The position numbers and the translations under genes are program-made. The notes beneath the pieces were generated by a model, which worked only from the letters and a program-made list of their open reading frames with translations, was not told the DNA's origin and searched no databases. Shown here piece by piece: positions 17,733 through 25,790 of a DNA stretch of 64,000 nucleotides (position 1 is the first letter of the stretch; every line of letters begins with the position of its first letter). Source of the DNA: Paenibacillus riograndensis SBR5 (lineage in GTDB: Bacteria > Bacillota > Bacilli > Paenibacillales > Paenibacillaceae); NCBI RefSeq assembly GCF_000981585.1, contig NZ_LN831776.1, forward strand, positions 2,929,001 through 2,993,000, read 5' to 3'.

Positions 17733-17817
17733 AAGTGGAATTAGTTCACTTAATTGGATCCAAAAGCTTGCTGCAGAGGGATTAGTGGGAAAATGTAGAC
17801 TTATTTTAAGCGAATTC
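17733..17817. repeat. Copy A of a dispersed intergenic repeat
   Basis: 85 bases closely matching 44868-44954: both begin AAGTGGAATTAGT and carry GAGGGA-TAGTGGGAAAA about 45 bases later. It consists of two units of the form AAGTGGRAAAAGTNNACTT. It lies between the WYL gene and the AdhR-type promoter. Confidence 0.75.
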
Positions 17818-17896
17818 ACCTAAACAGGGGTGGATCGTTCAGCTTGGTTATCCTTTTTCCAGCTATTGCTTGCGGGGAAGCGGAAAGGGGAAACGC

Positions 17897-17927
17897 TTGC
17901 CTTAAAGTGAACTTTAAGGCATATAAT
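17897..17927 (+). promoter_or_regulatory. MerR-type promoter with AdhR-like operator
   Basis: -35 TTGCCT and -10 TATAAT are separated by 19 bp, the long spacer typical of MerR-controlled promoters. The spacer region holds a perfect inverted repeat, TGCCTTAAAGT-GA-ACTTTAAGGCA (17898-17921). Its core CTTAAAG-N4-CTTTAAG is the published AdhR operator consensus. It drives the dehydrogenase gene at 17960. Confidence 0.85.
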
Positions 17928-17959
17928 GATCCCGAAGAATAGAATGGAGGGATCATCAT

Positions 17960-18979
17960 ATGGAATCACAAACCAAATCTTATCTTACGGTTCAAGCGCC
18001 GCTCGCAAGCGGGTTCGATGCCCGGACGACAGCCGCTGAGGTGATCGGCGGCCTGGATCTGACCGGCAAGGTAGCGATTGTAACGGGCGGATATTCCGGG
18101 ATTGGACTGGAAACCTCGCGTGTGCTTGCCGAAGCGGGAGCCACTGTAATCGTTCCGGCACGGACTCCGGCAAAGGCCAAGGCTGCCGTCTCCGGCATCC
18201 CCCGCCTGGAGCTGGAAACTCTTGATCTGATGGACCCCGCCTCGATCGACAGCTTCGCCCGGCGGTTCATTGCTTCTGGGCGGCCGCTTCATTTCCTTAT
18301 TAACAGTGCGGGCATCATGGCTGCGCCGCTGGCACGTGATGCACGCGGCTATGAGTCGCAGTTTGCCACCAACCATCTGGGGCATTTTCAGCTGACGGCC
18401 CGCCTCTGGCCTGCTTTGCGGCAAGCGGATCAGGCCCGGGTCATCTCGGTTTCATCCCGGGCGCACCGTCTGGGTGGCGTTGATCTCAGCGACCCGAACT
18501 TTGAGCGGCGGGAATATGACAAATGGAAGTCCTATGCCCAGTCCAAAAGCGCGAATGTGCTGTTCGCGGTTGCCCTGGACGAGAAAGCCAAAGTGTATGG
18601 AGTCCGTGCCTTTGCCGTTCATCCGGGCCTAATCCCTTCCTCGGGAATTGGCCGTTTTCTGAAGACGGAAGAAGTTGGTGTTAAACCCGTCAAGGTTCAA
18701 CCGGCGCAAGAAGACGAGAAGGGAAAGCCTGCAAGCAACACAAACTCCGACTTCATGAAAAACACGGAACAAGGAGCGGCAACCAGTGTCTGGTGTGCAG
18801 TCAGTGAACAGCTTGCGGGACTCGGAGGCGTCTACTGTGAGGATGCCGATATTGCCGAAGCGGTTCCAGCCGACAGTGTGCAGGGCTCGGGAGTCTGGCC
18901 TTGGGCTATTGACCGTGAGGCCGCAGAGCGCCTGTGGGTGCTCAGCGAGCAGCTGACCGGAGTGAAATTCACAATTTGA
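17960..18979 (+). CDS. Short-chain dehydrogenase/reductase under MerR control
   Basis: 339 residues, ATG behind ATGGAGGGATC. It has the cofactor turn TGGYSGIGLE near residue 41, NSAGIMAAP near 114, and the catalytic Y-x3-K in YAQSKSAN, with upstream Ser in SVSSRAHRLG. The sequence is typical of the retinol-dehydrogenase/WW-domain-oxidoreductase-like SDRs that reduce or oxidise aldehydes and ketones. A Lys/Glu-rich insert (VGVKPVKVQPAQEDEKGKP) interrupts the C-terminal part. Its promoter carries the same operator as the downstream MerR gene, which suggests a role in response to reactive carbonyls or aldehydes. Confidence 0.9.
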   Translation: MESQTKSYLTVQAPLASGFDARTTAAEVIGGLDLTGKVAIVTGGYSGIGLETSRVLAEAGATVIVPARTPAKAKAAVSGIPRLELETLDLMDPASIDSFARRFIASGRPLHFLINSAGIMAAPLARDARGYESQFATNHLGHFQLTARLWPALRQADQARVISVSSRAHRLGGVDLSDPNFERREYDKWKSYAQSKSANVLFAVALDEKAKVYGVRAFAVHPGLIPSSGIGRFLKTEEVGVKPVKVQPAQEDEKGKPASNTNSDFMKNTEQGAATSVWCAVSEQLAGLGGVYCEDADIAEAVPADSVQGSGVWPWAIDREAAERLWVLSEQLTGVKFTI

Positions 18980-19048
18980 ACTGCTGCGGATGCCCGGACG
19001 GTCATGGCGGCAGATAGATTGTGTTCTGAAACCGTATCGGGAGGATCT

Positions 19049-19079
19049 TGACTTCAAGTGAACTTTAAGCCGTATACTA
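19049..19079 (+). promoter_or_regulatory. MerR-type autoregulated promoter
   Basis: -35 TTGACT and -10 TATACT are again separated by 19 bp, with CTTCAAGTGAACTTTAAG across the spacer: the same operator as at 17901 with one base changed. It drives the MerR gene. Confidence 0.85.
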
Positions 19080-19123
19080 GAGAAAAACCGGATCACGGTT
19101 GTGATCAGAGGGGAGTGAACTCC

Positions 19124-19516
19124 TTGGGAATTTCCATCAAAGAGGCTTCGGAGAAGTTGGGCCTGCCTGCGCATACCATCCGTTATTATGAAAAGGAAGG
19201 GCTGCTCCCGTTCCTTCAGCGGGACGGGCACGGGAACCGGATATTCGGGGAAAAGGATCTGGAATCCATCTCGCTGATGAATTGTTTTCGGGCAACCGGA
19301 CTGCCGGTGGCCACCTTGAAGCAAATGGTGGACCTGACGCTTCAAGGGGATTCGACCATTCCGCAGCGTGCGGCCATTCTCCGTGATTACAAGATGGACC
19401 TGGAGCGCCAGCAGCAGGAGCTGGACCGGGCTTTTGCCATAGTGAATATGAAGCTGTCCAAGTATGACTTGCTGGAGCAAGGCCAATTAGCCCCGCAGGA
19501 TCGTATGGGCCTCTAA
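19124..19516 (+). CDS. MerR family regulator, AdhR/NmlR type
   Basis: An earlier in-frame ATG at 19058 lies inside the promoter, so the start is TTG 19124 behind GAGGGGAGTGA, giving 130 residues. The winged HTH is typical: ISIKEASEKLGLPAHTIRYYEKEGLLP. A single Cys, residue 54, lies in LMNCFRATGLP, the position of the conserved redox/electrophile-sensing Cys in NmlR and AdhR. The C-terminal half (ILRDYKMDLERQQQELDRAFAIVNMKLSKYD) is the dimer coiled coil. Both its own promoter and that of the upstream dehydrogenase carry AdhR-type operators. It probably activates the dehydrogenase in response to aldehydes or other thiol-reactive electrophiles. Confidence 0.92.
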   Translation: MGISIKEASEKLGLPAHTIRYYEKEGLLPFLQRDGHGNRIFGEKDLESISLMNCFRATGLPVATLKQMVDLTLQGDSTIPQRAAILRDYKMDLERQQQELDRAFAIVNMKLSKYDLLEQGQLAPQDRMGL

Positions 19517-19527
19517 TACATTACCTG

Positions 19528-19570
19528 CATCCCAAGAAGGGCGCCCGCCATGGGCGTCCTTCTTGGGATG
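19528..19570. terminator. Long hairpin between convergent genes
   Basis: CATCCCAAGAAGG-GCGCCC pairs with GGGCGTCCTTCTTGGGATG, an almost perfect 19-bp stem. It lacks a clear T run, but its place between the convergent MerR and glycosyltransferase genes suggests a terminator. Confidence 0.6.
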
Positions 19571-19655
19571 GAACGAAGCGGGCAACGGTCACAATGCCTG
19601 CCATCCCGGTTCTTCCCCGCTGTCTTAAGCGAAGAGGTACCTTATCCGTCTGTCC

Positions 19656-20816
19656 TCAGGCGGTAAATATCTGCGCGCTGGCCTTGATGCGTCTGCTGTC
19701 GATGATTTCTTCATAATCCCGGATCAGTCCGTCAAAAATCTGTTCCCAGGAGCGGCCAAGCGCCTGTCTCCGCCCCTCACTCCCCATAGCCGTCCGCAGC
19801 ATGGAATCGCTGGCCAGGCGGCATATTTCCTCCGCGAGCGAGCCCGGATCATGCGGCTGAAACAGCACCCCTGTAACCCCGGGCATGACCAGCTCCTTGC
19901 TCCCGCCTGCACCGGCGGCAACGACAGGCAGCCCTGAGGCCATAGCCTCCAGCACCACATTGCCGAAGGTTTCCGTGCTGGACGGGAACACGAACAAATC
20001 GGCGGAGGCATACAGCTCCGCCAGCTCTTCACCGTGCCTGGCGCCGGTGAAGGTAACATTGCGCGGTGCCTGGGCACGCAGCTCGGGCAGCAGCGGTCCG
20101 TCGCCGACCACCAGCAGGTGGACTCCGGCGGCAACGGATTCCGGCAGCTGCTGCAGAGCGTGCAGCAGGGTGGCGATATCTTTTTCCGGGGCAATCCGGC
20201 CTACATACAGCAGTATCAGCGGGTCGGCAATTCCATAGCGTTCCCTTACGCTGGCAGCTTGGCGTTTATCCGGGGAATACTGCCGGCAGTCAATGCCTCT
20301 GGACCAGAGGCGCAGCCGTTCGAAGCCCTGCTCCCGCAGGATCTCTGCCGTTTCCCGCGACGGGGCAAAGGTGGCACCGCAGGAGCGGTGGAACCATTTC
20401 ATGTACCTCCAGTAGAGCGGAACAATCCGGCGCATGCGGTAATATTCAAGGTAACGGTCAAAATGGGTATGGTAGGAGGCTACATGGGGCAGGCCTTGCC
20501 TGTGAGCATAACGGAGGCCGCACAGGCCGATGTTGAACGGGGTAGCCATATGCAGCAGATCGGGTTGAAAAGTGTTCAGCTGGCTCTGAATGGAGGACAT
20601 GCTCGGGAGAGCCAGCCTGCATTCCGGATAGAGAAAAAAAGGGATACTGGCAACAGGACGGACCGGATCGGGGTAGCTGTCCTCGGGGGCGGACTTGGGC
20701 GTGAACAGCAGATGCTCAATCCCCCGGCGGTTCAGGTGACTGGTTAACTGGCCAAGCGTGCGGGCAACGCCGTTGGTTTGCGGAAGAAACGTGTCCGTGA
20801 ATAAAGCCAGGCGCAT
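19656..20816 (-). CDS. Glycosyltransferase family 4
   Basis: 386 residues. The N-terminus, MRLALFTDTFLPQTNGVART, is the standard opening of GT4 enzymes of the mannosyl- and diacylglycerol-glucosyl-transferase type. The C-terminal Rossmann domain starts at ILLYVGRIAPEKDI. It carries the GT4 E-x7-E motif in STETFGNVVLEAMASGLPVV, which binds the nucleotide sugar. The enzyme acts at the cytoplasmic face, adding a sugar from a nucleotide donor to a lipid or polysaccharide acceptor; the acceptor cannot be told. It is monocistronic. An inverted repeat at 20875 lies 58 bp upstream of the start. Confidence 0.9.
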   Translation of the reverse strand: MRLALFTDTFLPQTNGVARTLGQLTSHLNRRGIEHLLFTPKSAPEDSYPDPVRPVASIPFFLYPECRLALPSMSSIQSQLNTFQPDLLHMATPFNIGLCGLRYAHRQGLPHVASYHTHFDRYLEYYRMRRIVPLYWRYMKWFHRSCGATFAPSRETAEILREQGFERLRLWSRGIDCRQYSPDKRQAASVRERYGIADPLILLYVGRIAPEKDIATLLHALQQLPESVAAGVHLLVVGDGPLLPELRAQAPRNVTFTGARHGEELAELYASADLFVFPSSTETFGNVVLEAMASGLPVVAAGAGGSKELVMPGVTGVLFQPHDPGSLAEEICRLASDSMLRTAMGSEGRRQALGRSWEQIFDGLIRDYEEIIDSRRIKASAQIFTA

Positions 20817-20874
20817 GGAATCCCTCCCTGTATGTTACTTGCCCTAATCTTATCAGGCGAATATTTCAAGGGCG

Positions 20875-20889
20875 TTAACCGGAGGTTAA
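20875..20889. promoter_or_regulatory. Inverted repeat upstream of the glycosyltransferase
   Basis: TTAACC-GGA-GGTTAA, a perfect 6-bp inverted repeat with a 3-bp centre. It could be an operator for the minus-strand glycosyltransferase gene. Confidence 0.35.
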
Positions 20890-20955
20890 ACAAAACACGG
20901 TGGACAAAAAGTATATAAGATGAACATAAAAAAATCATAAAAGGAAGAAGTGCGG

Positions 20956-21114
20956 AGGGGAAGTTTGGAACTGGAAGAGCGAATGCGACCGCCTGAAAGC
21001 TTTCCGTAGGAAAGCTAGCATCGTAAGCATAATCAGTCACCGGATTTCAACCGCGAAAGGCGGTTCCATTCAAGAAATCTGGGGACAACAGCGGCTGGAA
21101 GTCCAAACATTCCC
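20956..21114 (+). ncRNA. Candidate structured RNA, about 160 nt, unknown class
   Basis: The stretch folds on paper into a closed multi-branch structure. P1: GGGGAAGTTTGGAACT (20956-20971) pairs with AGTCCAAACATTCCCC (21099-21114), 15 bp with two single-base bulges. P2: CGAATGC (20979-20985) pairs with GCATCG (21017-21022), capped by AGCTTTCC-GTA-GGAAAGCT (20997-21015). P3: CCGGATTTC (21039-21047) pairs with GAAATCTGG (21073-21081), enclosing AACCGC-GAAAG-GCGGTT (21048-21064). One P3 pair is G-U only if the + strand is transcribed. It lies 125 nt before an ABC transporter operon. I do not match it to a known riboswitch; an independent small RNA or repeat element is also possible. Confidence 0.55.
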
Positions 21115-21238
21115 CGCAGTTACGACCATATCCCACAACGTAAAACTAAAGTTCATCTTGTATAATTCCAAAACATTATAAAATCTTTATTTTCTCTTGA
21201 TAAGCTGTGTCCAGACAAGCAAGAGAGGATGGGATTAG

Positions 21239-21955
21239 ATGCAATACATTTTGGAGACTAAACACTTAAACAAGCGGTTCAAGCGGCAGCAGGCCGTGGA
21301 GGACGTTTCACTGAAGATCCCGGCAGGGACGGTATACGGACTGCTTGGACCCAATGGGGCGGGCAAAACGACAACACTGAAAATGATTACAGGCCTTCTG
21401 CGCCCGAGCGGCGGAGAGATTCTGCTGGGCGGCAAGCCCTGGGAAAGAAAGCAGCTGGAGCGGATCGGCGCATTGATTGAATCTCCGGCGCTGTACGGGA
21501 ATCTTACGGCCCGGGAGAACCTGACGGTGCATGCAAAGCTGCTGGGTCAGACTGCGCAAAGAATCGATGAGGTGCTGCACACTGTGGATTTACAGGAGAC
21601 CGGCTCCAAAAAGGCTTCCCAATTTTCCCTCGGCATGAAACAGAGACTGGGCATCGCGATTGCTCTGCTGAACCGCCCGGAGCTGCTGATTCTGGATGAG
21701 CCGACGAACGGGCTGGACCCGCTCGGCATTCAGGAGCTGCGGGAACTGATCCGCTCCTTTCCGGCGCAGGGCATTACGGTCATTCTCTCCAGCCACATTT
21801 TGTCCGAGGTGGAGCAGATCGCCGACTATATCGGCATTATCAGCGGCGGGCGGCTGGGCCATGAGAGCAAAATACACAAAGGCGAGGATCTGGAGACCCT
21901 GTTCATGCAGGTCGTTGCCCGGAACCGGGAACAGGCGGGGGTGCACCATGCTTAA
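21239..21955 (+). CDS. Lantibiotic-immunity-type ABC transporter, ATP-binding subunit
   Basis: 238 residues, ATG behind AGAGAGGATGGGA. It has Walker A GPNGAGKTT near residue 37, signature SLGMKQR, Walker B LLILDEPTNGLDP and switch His in LSSHILSEVEQ. The SLGMKQRLGIAIALL form is characteristic of the LanF/BcrA/CprA group, which exports lantibiotics or bacitracin-like peptides from the membrane. The two downstream genes are the matching permeases, and a response regulator and kinase follow, an order like cprABC-cprRK or lcrFEG-RS of other Firmicutes. No lantibiotic precursor gene lies nearby, so the likely job is defence against foreign peptides. A TATAAT at 21161 may be part of its promoter. 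Confidence 0.92.
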   Translation: MQYILETKHLNKRFKRQQAVEDVSLKIPAGTVYGLLGPNGAGKTTTLKMITGLLRPSGGEILLGGKPWERKQLERIGALIESPALYGNLTARENLTVHAKLLGQTAQRIDEVLHTVDLQETGSKKASQFSLGMKQRLGIAIALLNRPELLILDEPTNGLDPLGIQELRELIRSFPAQGITVILSSHILSEVEQIADYIGIISGGRLGHESKIHKGEDLETLFMQVVARNREQAGVHHA

Positions 21956-22706
21956 TATCTTCCAGTCTGAGCATTTAAAATACAGACGCAGCTTTTCGGT
22001 AAAGCTGGTCTGGGCGGCCCCGCTGTTTTTTGTTCTGTTCGCGCTCGTAGCACTGCTGTATCTTCCCAAAGGACAGAGCCTGCCGGGTGACCTGTTTCTC
22101 GGTATGGTGTTTAACTGGTGGCCGTTTATATTTGTGCCGCTCGGCACGGCGCTGCTCTGTGCTCTGGCTGAGGTTAGGGAGCGCAAGGCCGGGAATTACC
22201 GCGGCCTCCGGCTGCACAATGTCCGTCCCGGTGCGTTATGGTTCGGCAAAATCATGGTGCTGGCCTACTATATGCTGCTGTCCTCCCTGGGAACTATTGC
22301 TGCTGCTCTGATTGCCGGCCTGCTGATTACCGATGCGACCCTTCCTGTTGAAAAGGTTGTGGTTGCCAGCCTGCTCACTTGGCTGGTATCGTTAAGCCTC
22401 ATTCCGCTTCAGCTGCTGGCAGCGGCGTGGAAGGGCATGCCGGCATCTATCGGGCTGGGTGTTGCCGGTATGTTCGCCGGTGTAATTGCCGCACCCGGGC
22501 CGAACTGGCTCTATGTGCCATGGAGCTGGGCCCTGCGGCTGATGTGTCCGGTAGCCGGTGTGCATCCGAACGGGGTCCCGCTGGAATCCGGCAACCCGCT
22601 GCTCGAACCCTCGGTGATTCCGGTGGGGATTGCCGTATCCCTGCTGTTTTTTGCGGCCAGCTCCTGGCTTACGGGAGTGTGGTTTGCCCGGAAAGAGGTG
22701 AAATAG
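21948..22706 (+). CDS. Lantibiotic-immunity ABC transporter permease, LanE/MutE type
   Basis: The frame opens at 21861 but the real start is ATG 21948, overlapping the ATPase gene by 8 bases, giving 252 residues. Six hydrophobic helices are visible, including LVWAAPLFFVLFALVALLYL, FLGMVFNWWPFIFVPLGTALL and VIPVGIAVSLLFFAASSWL. The opening LNIFQSEHLKYRRSFSVKLVW and an FNWW-type motif in helix 2 are typical of MutE/EpiE permeases. It pairs with the next gene to form the membrane part of the exporter. Confidence 0.9.
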   Translation: MLNIFQSEHLKYRRSFSVKLVWAAPLFFVLFALVALLYLPKGQSLPGDLFLGMVFNWWPFIFVPLGTALLCALAEVRERKAGNYRGLRLHNVRPGALWFGKIMVLAYYMLLSSLGTIAAALIAGLLITDATLPVEKVVVASLLTWLVSLSLIPLQLLAAAWKGMPASIGLGVAGMFAGVIAAPGPNWLYVPWSWALRLMCPVAGVHPNGVPLESGNPLLEPSVIPVGIAVSLLFFAASSWLTGVWFARKEVK

Positions 22707-22708
22707 CG

Positions 22709-23494
22709 ATGCTGCTGCGGTTACTATTTTCTGACTGGCTCAAAACAAAGCGGACGCCGGTCCGCTGGCTGACGGGGGCCGCCATTCTGGGCTACCCTGC
22801 GCTTCTGCTGTGGTATTTCGCCCGCCCTGCGCGTACGGCGGAGCTGCCCTATGAGATACATCAGGCCTTTTTTCAATCGGCCAGCATTATTCTGCCTGTC
22901 GGCATAGGGTTGCTGGCCGGACTGCTCGCGGCCCAGGAAGAGAACGCCGGGCATTTCAACGGCCTGCTGGGGCAGAGCGCCCCCAGAACGCTGATCTATC
23001 TAAGCAAGCTGCTGCAGCTGGTTATGCTGGTGACGGTATTCCTGTTCGGCTCTATGCTGGTGTTGTTATCCGGGATGCGCTACCTGCTGCATATCGAACA
23101 GCCTGGCATCGGGATATTTATGCTCAGCGGCTTGCTTGCACTGGCGGGCAGTCTGGCCCTGTGCGTGCTGCATTTGTTCCTGGCGCTCGCCTACGGGCTG
23201 GGCGCTTCCGTTGGAGCAGGAGGCGCGGGACTGCTGGTTGCCGCCATTATCGGCACCACTTCCATAGGCGACGCCATCTGGCCTTGTGTTCCATGGTCCT
23301 GGCCCGCTCGGCTGGCCGGACTTCCAGCCTTGGCTATGCCCGGGCTTACGCTGCCGGAGGGTTTCGTGTTATCCGGTTTCTTACGGGATGAGCTGTTCCG
23401 GGGACTTGTTCCGGCTTGTGCAGTATTCATGCTGGCGGCCGTTTGTAGTATACTATGGTTTTGCAGATGGGAAGGCCGTAAAAGCTACGAGTAA
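22709..23494 (+). CDS. Lantibiotic-immunity ABC transporter permease, LanG/MutG type
   Basis: The frame is open from 22379, but ATG 22709, two bases after the previous stop and behind AAAGAGGTGAAAT, gives the normal 261-residue permease. It starts MLLRLLFSDWLKTKRTPVRW, the usual basic amphipathic opening of MutG/EpiG proteins. Six hydrophobic stretches follow, with SASIILPVGIGLLAGLLAAQEENAG and SAPRTLIYLSKLLQL between helices 2 and 3. The first is the FQSASI-E-x-AG segment shared with bacitracin and lantibiotic permeases. Tight coupling suggests equal production of all three subunits. Confidence 0.9.
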   Translation: MLLRLLFSDWLKTKRTPVRWLTGAAILGYPALLLWYFARPARTAELPYEIHQAFFQSASIILPVGIGLLAGLLAAQEENAGHFNGLLGQSAPRTLIYLSKLLQLVMLVTVFLFGSMLVLLSGMRYLLHIEQPGIGIFMLSGLLALAGSLALCVLHLFLALAYGLGASVGAGGAGLLVAAIIGTTSIGDAIWPCVPWSWPARLAGLPALAMPGLTLPEGFVLSGFLRDELFRGLVPACAVFMLAAVCSILWFCRWEGRKSYE

Positions 23495-23514
23495 CAAAAG
23501 ACAGGAGGGATAAG

Positions 23515-24201
23515 GTGAGCAGAATTCTGATCATCGACGATGAGGTTGCCTTGGTTCTGCTGCTCACCGATGAGCTGCAGGCCAAGGGGCATGAGGTGCT
23601 GGCCGCTTACGACGGCAACGAAGGGGTCAGGCTGGCGGACAGCGAGCCTGACCTGGTAATCCTCGACATTATGATGCCGGGGATGAACGGCTTTGAGGTC
23701 TGCCGCAGCATCCGTGACCGGGTAAGCTGCCCGATTATTTTTCTGAGCGCCAGGCAGTCGGAAGCGGACCGGGTCCGGGGGCTGACTCTGGGCGGCGATG
23801 ATTATGTGATCAAGCCGTTTGGCCTCCGGGAGCTGCTGGCCCGGATTGAAGCCAATCTGCGGCGGGAGGAGCGGTCGCGGCAGAAACCCCAGCAGCAGAG
23901 CCGGCTGCGGTTCGGCAAGCTGGAGCTAAGCCTTAAGGAACGGCTGGTCAGCGTGGCAGGAGAGCCGGTCGCGTTGACCCGGCGGGAATATGAGATCACC
24001 GAGCTGCTGGCGCTGCATGGCGGACAGGTGTTTTCGCGCGAGCATATTTATGAGAAGGTGTGGGGGTATGATGCCGAAGGGGATGCCTCCACCGTGGTGG
24101 AGCATGTCAAGAAAATCCGCGCCAAGCTGGCCGCTGCCGATCCTTCCGGCGATTATATCTCTACTGTATGGGGAATCGGCTACAAATGGACAAATCCGTA
24201 A
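23515..24201 (+). CDS. OmpR-family response regulator of the peptide-resistance operon
   Basis: 228 residues, GTG behind AGGAGGG. Receiver domain: acidic pair in IIDDEVALV, phospho-acceptor Asp in LVILDIMMPGMNG near residue 53, Thr/Ser and Lys in FLSARQ and VIKPFG. The C-terminal winged helix ends in EHVKKIRAKL...YISTVWGIGYKW, the OmpR/PhoB signature. It lies 20 bp after the permease and 15 bp before the kinase. It probably activates the upstream ABC genes when the kinase detects peptide at the membrane. Confidence 0.93.
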   Translation: MSRILIIDDEVALVLLLTDELQAKGHEVLAAYDGNEGVRLADSEPDLVILDIMMPGMNGFEVCRSIRDRVSCPIIFLSARQSEADRVRGLTLGGDDYVIKPFGLRELLARIEANLRREERSRQKPQQQSRLRFGKLELSLKERLVSVAGEPVALTRREYEITELLALHGGQVFSREHIYEKVWGYDAEGDASTVVEHVKKIRAKLAAADPSGDYISTVWGIGYKWTNP

Positions 24202-24216
24202 GCAAGGAGCTGCCGT

Positions 24217-25674
24217 ATGAACAAAAGACCGCTTAAAACCCAGTTTCAGCTGGCCTTCACCTATATTATCCTGGCCAGTGTAGTGGCGACGGTGGTTACC
24301 TATGCATTTGCCGTGCTGCTCTTTATGCGGGTGGAGAACAAGCTGGTCTATCCCGCCAATCATTATGAGAAACACCTGCCTGCCATCGAAAGCTACATTA
24401 TGCAGCAGCAGACGGCACTGCTTGCCTCTTCTGCCAGAACGGCGCTGGAAGCGGCGATACCGGGTGAGGGCATCACCTACCAGGTGGTGGACAGGAATGG
24501 GGACAAAATATATGGCTCATTGGAGAATGTGAATGTTTCCGGCCGCACGGAGTTGTACAAGCGTCTGAATACGACCACCAGTGTTCAGGGAAGATATGTG
24601 CGCACGGTGCCGATCATCGATGGGGAAGGTTCAGTCAAAGGGGCGGTGCTGCTGTCCTATGCCCTGAAGCCTACCTATGTGAATGAATCCGGCAACTGGT
24701 GGCTGACGGTGATTTTTATTGGCGCACTGGTGTCGCCTTTCCTTTATATCATCCTGTTCGCCCTGCTCTTCTCGCGGGTGGTGTCGAACAACATCAACAA
24801 GCCGCTGCGCCTCCTGATGGAGGCTGCCCGCAAGATTAAAGAGAAGGATCTTGACTTCGAAATCGGCTACCATTCGGACAATGAGCTGGGCCAGCTGAGC
24901 AGCGCTTTTGACGAAATGAAGACAGAGCTGGAGAGCTCGCTTTCGGCACAATGGCGGATGGAGCAGGAGCGGGTGGAAATGGTCGAAGCGCTGGCGCATG
25001 ATCTGAAGGCCCCGCTCTCCATTATCCGCAGCTACACCGAAGCGCTGATGGATTCGGGAGGGACGGACGATGAAAGGCTGCAGCGCTATCTTGGCGTGAT
25101 TCACGAGAATGCGGGCAAAAGCAGCGAACTGGTGCGGCAGATGCAGTATACCTCGGATATGGAGCGGACGGATACCGTACTCCATGCGGAGACTTTTGAG
25201 CTGGCGCCGTTTCTGGAACGGAAAATCAAGGCTTACGGGCTGGAGGCGGGCCAAAAAGGGATTGACATCATTCTGCGGATGGAAGACGCGGCGGGGAGCT
25301 GTCTTTACACCGATGCAGAGCTGCTGGAGCGTATTCTCGACAATGTGGTGATGAACAGCCTGGAATATACACCAAGCGGAGGTTCAATTTCGGTGTCCGT
25401 TACCCTGCGCGGCAGCCGTGTCTTGTACGAAATCTGTGATACCGGCCCCGGCTTCAGCCGCAGGGATCTGGAGAAGGCTGTTCAGAAATTCTACCGGGGA
25501 GATGACGCCAGAGCCAGCAGGGACGGTCATTCCGGGCTTGGCCTGTATATTGCAAAACAGCTGGCTGCCAAGCTGGGCGGATCAATCCGGTTGAGCAACA
25601 CGCCGGAGGGCGGAGCCTGTGTGGTAATTGAGCATGAAGGCGGCAGGTCGGAAGGGATAAGTGTCAGCGGTTAA
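24217..25674 (+). CDS. Sensor histidine kinase of the peptide-resistance operon
   Basis: 485 residues, ATG behind AAGGAG. TM1 is about residues 12-38, an extracellular loop of about 110 residues follows, and TM2 (WWLTVIFIGALVSPFLYIILFALLF) ends near residue 190. Then come HAMP (NNINKPLRLLMEAARKIKEKDLDF), the phospho-acceptor His in ALAHDLKAPLSIIRSY, the N box ILDNVVMNSLEYTPSGG and the G boxes CDTGPGFS and GHSGLGLYIAK. The extracellular loop is long, unlike the loop-less BceS type, so it may bind the peptide itself. Last gene of the five-gene unit. Confidence 0.93.
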   Translation: MNKRPLKTQFQLAFTYIILASVVATVVTYAFAVLLFMRVENKLVYPANHYEKHLPAIESYIMQQQTALLASSARTALEAAIPGEGITYQVVDRNGDKIYGSLENVNVSGRTELYKRLNTTTSVQGRYVRTVPIIDGEGSVKGAVLLSYALKPTYVNESGNWWLTVIFIGALVSPFLYIILFALLFSRVVSNNINKPLRLLMEAARKIKEKDLDFEIGYHSDNELGQLSSAFDEMKTELESSLSAQWRMEQERVEMVEALAHDLKAPLSIIRSYTEALMDSGGTDDERLQRYLGVIHENAGKSSELVRQMQYTSDMERTDTVLHAETFELAPFLERKIKAYGLEAGQKGIDIILRMEDAAGSCLYTDAELLERILDNVVMNSLEYTPSGGSISVSVTLRGSRVLYEICDTGPGFSRRDLEKAVQKFYRGDDARASRDGHSGLGLYIAKQLAAKLGGSIRLSNTPEGGACVVIEHEGGRSEGISVSG

Positions 25675-25790
25675 TATTCCGCAAACATTTGCTTAGAACC
25701 TCCATAACGTTTCCCGTGTATAATCTGTCCAAGTGCACCCGAGCTCACTTGGCCTGGAAATTTTGGTTACACGAGAGGGAAATGACGATC

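Noticed and set aside
20034..20747. 237-residue + strand frame opposite the glycosyltransferase
   Set aside because: The minus-strand glycosyltransferase carries all family motifs; the + frame is low-complexity and lacks a start site.
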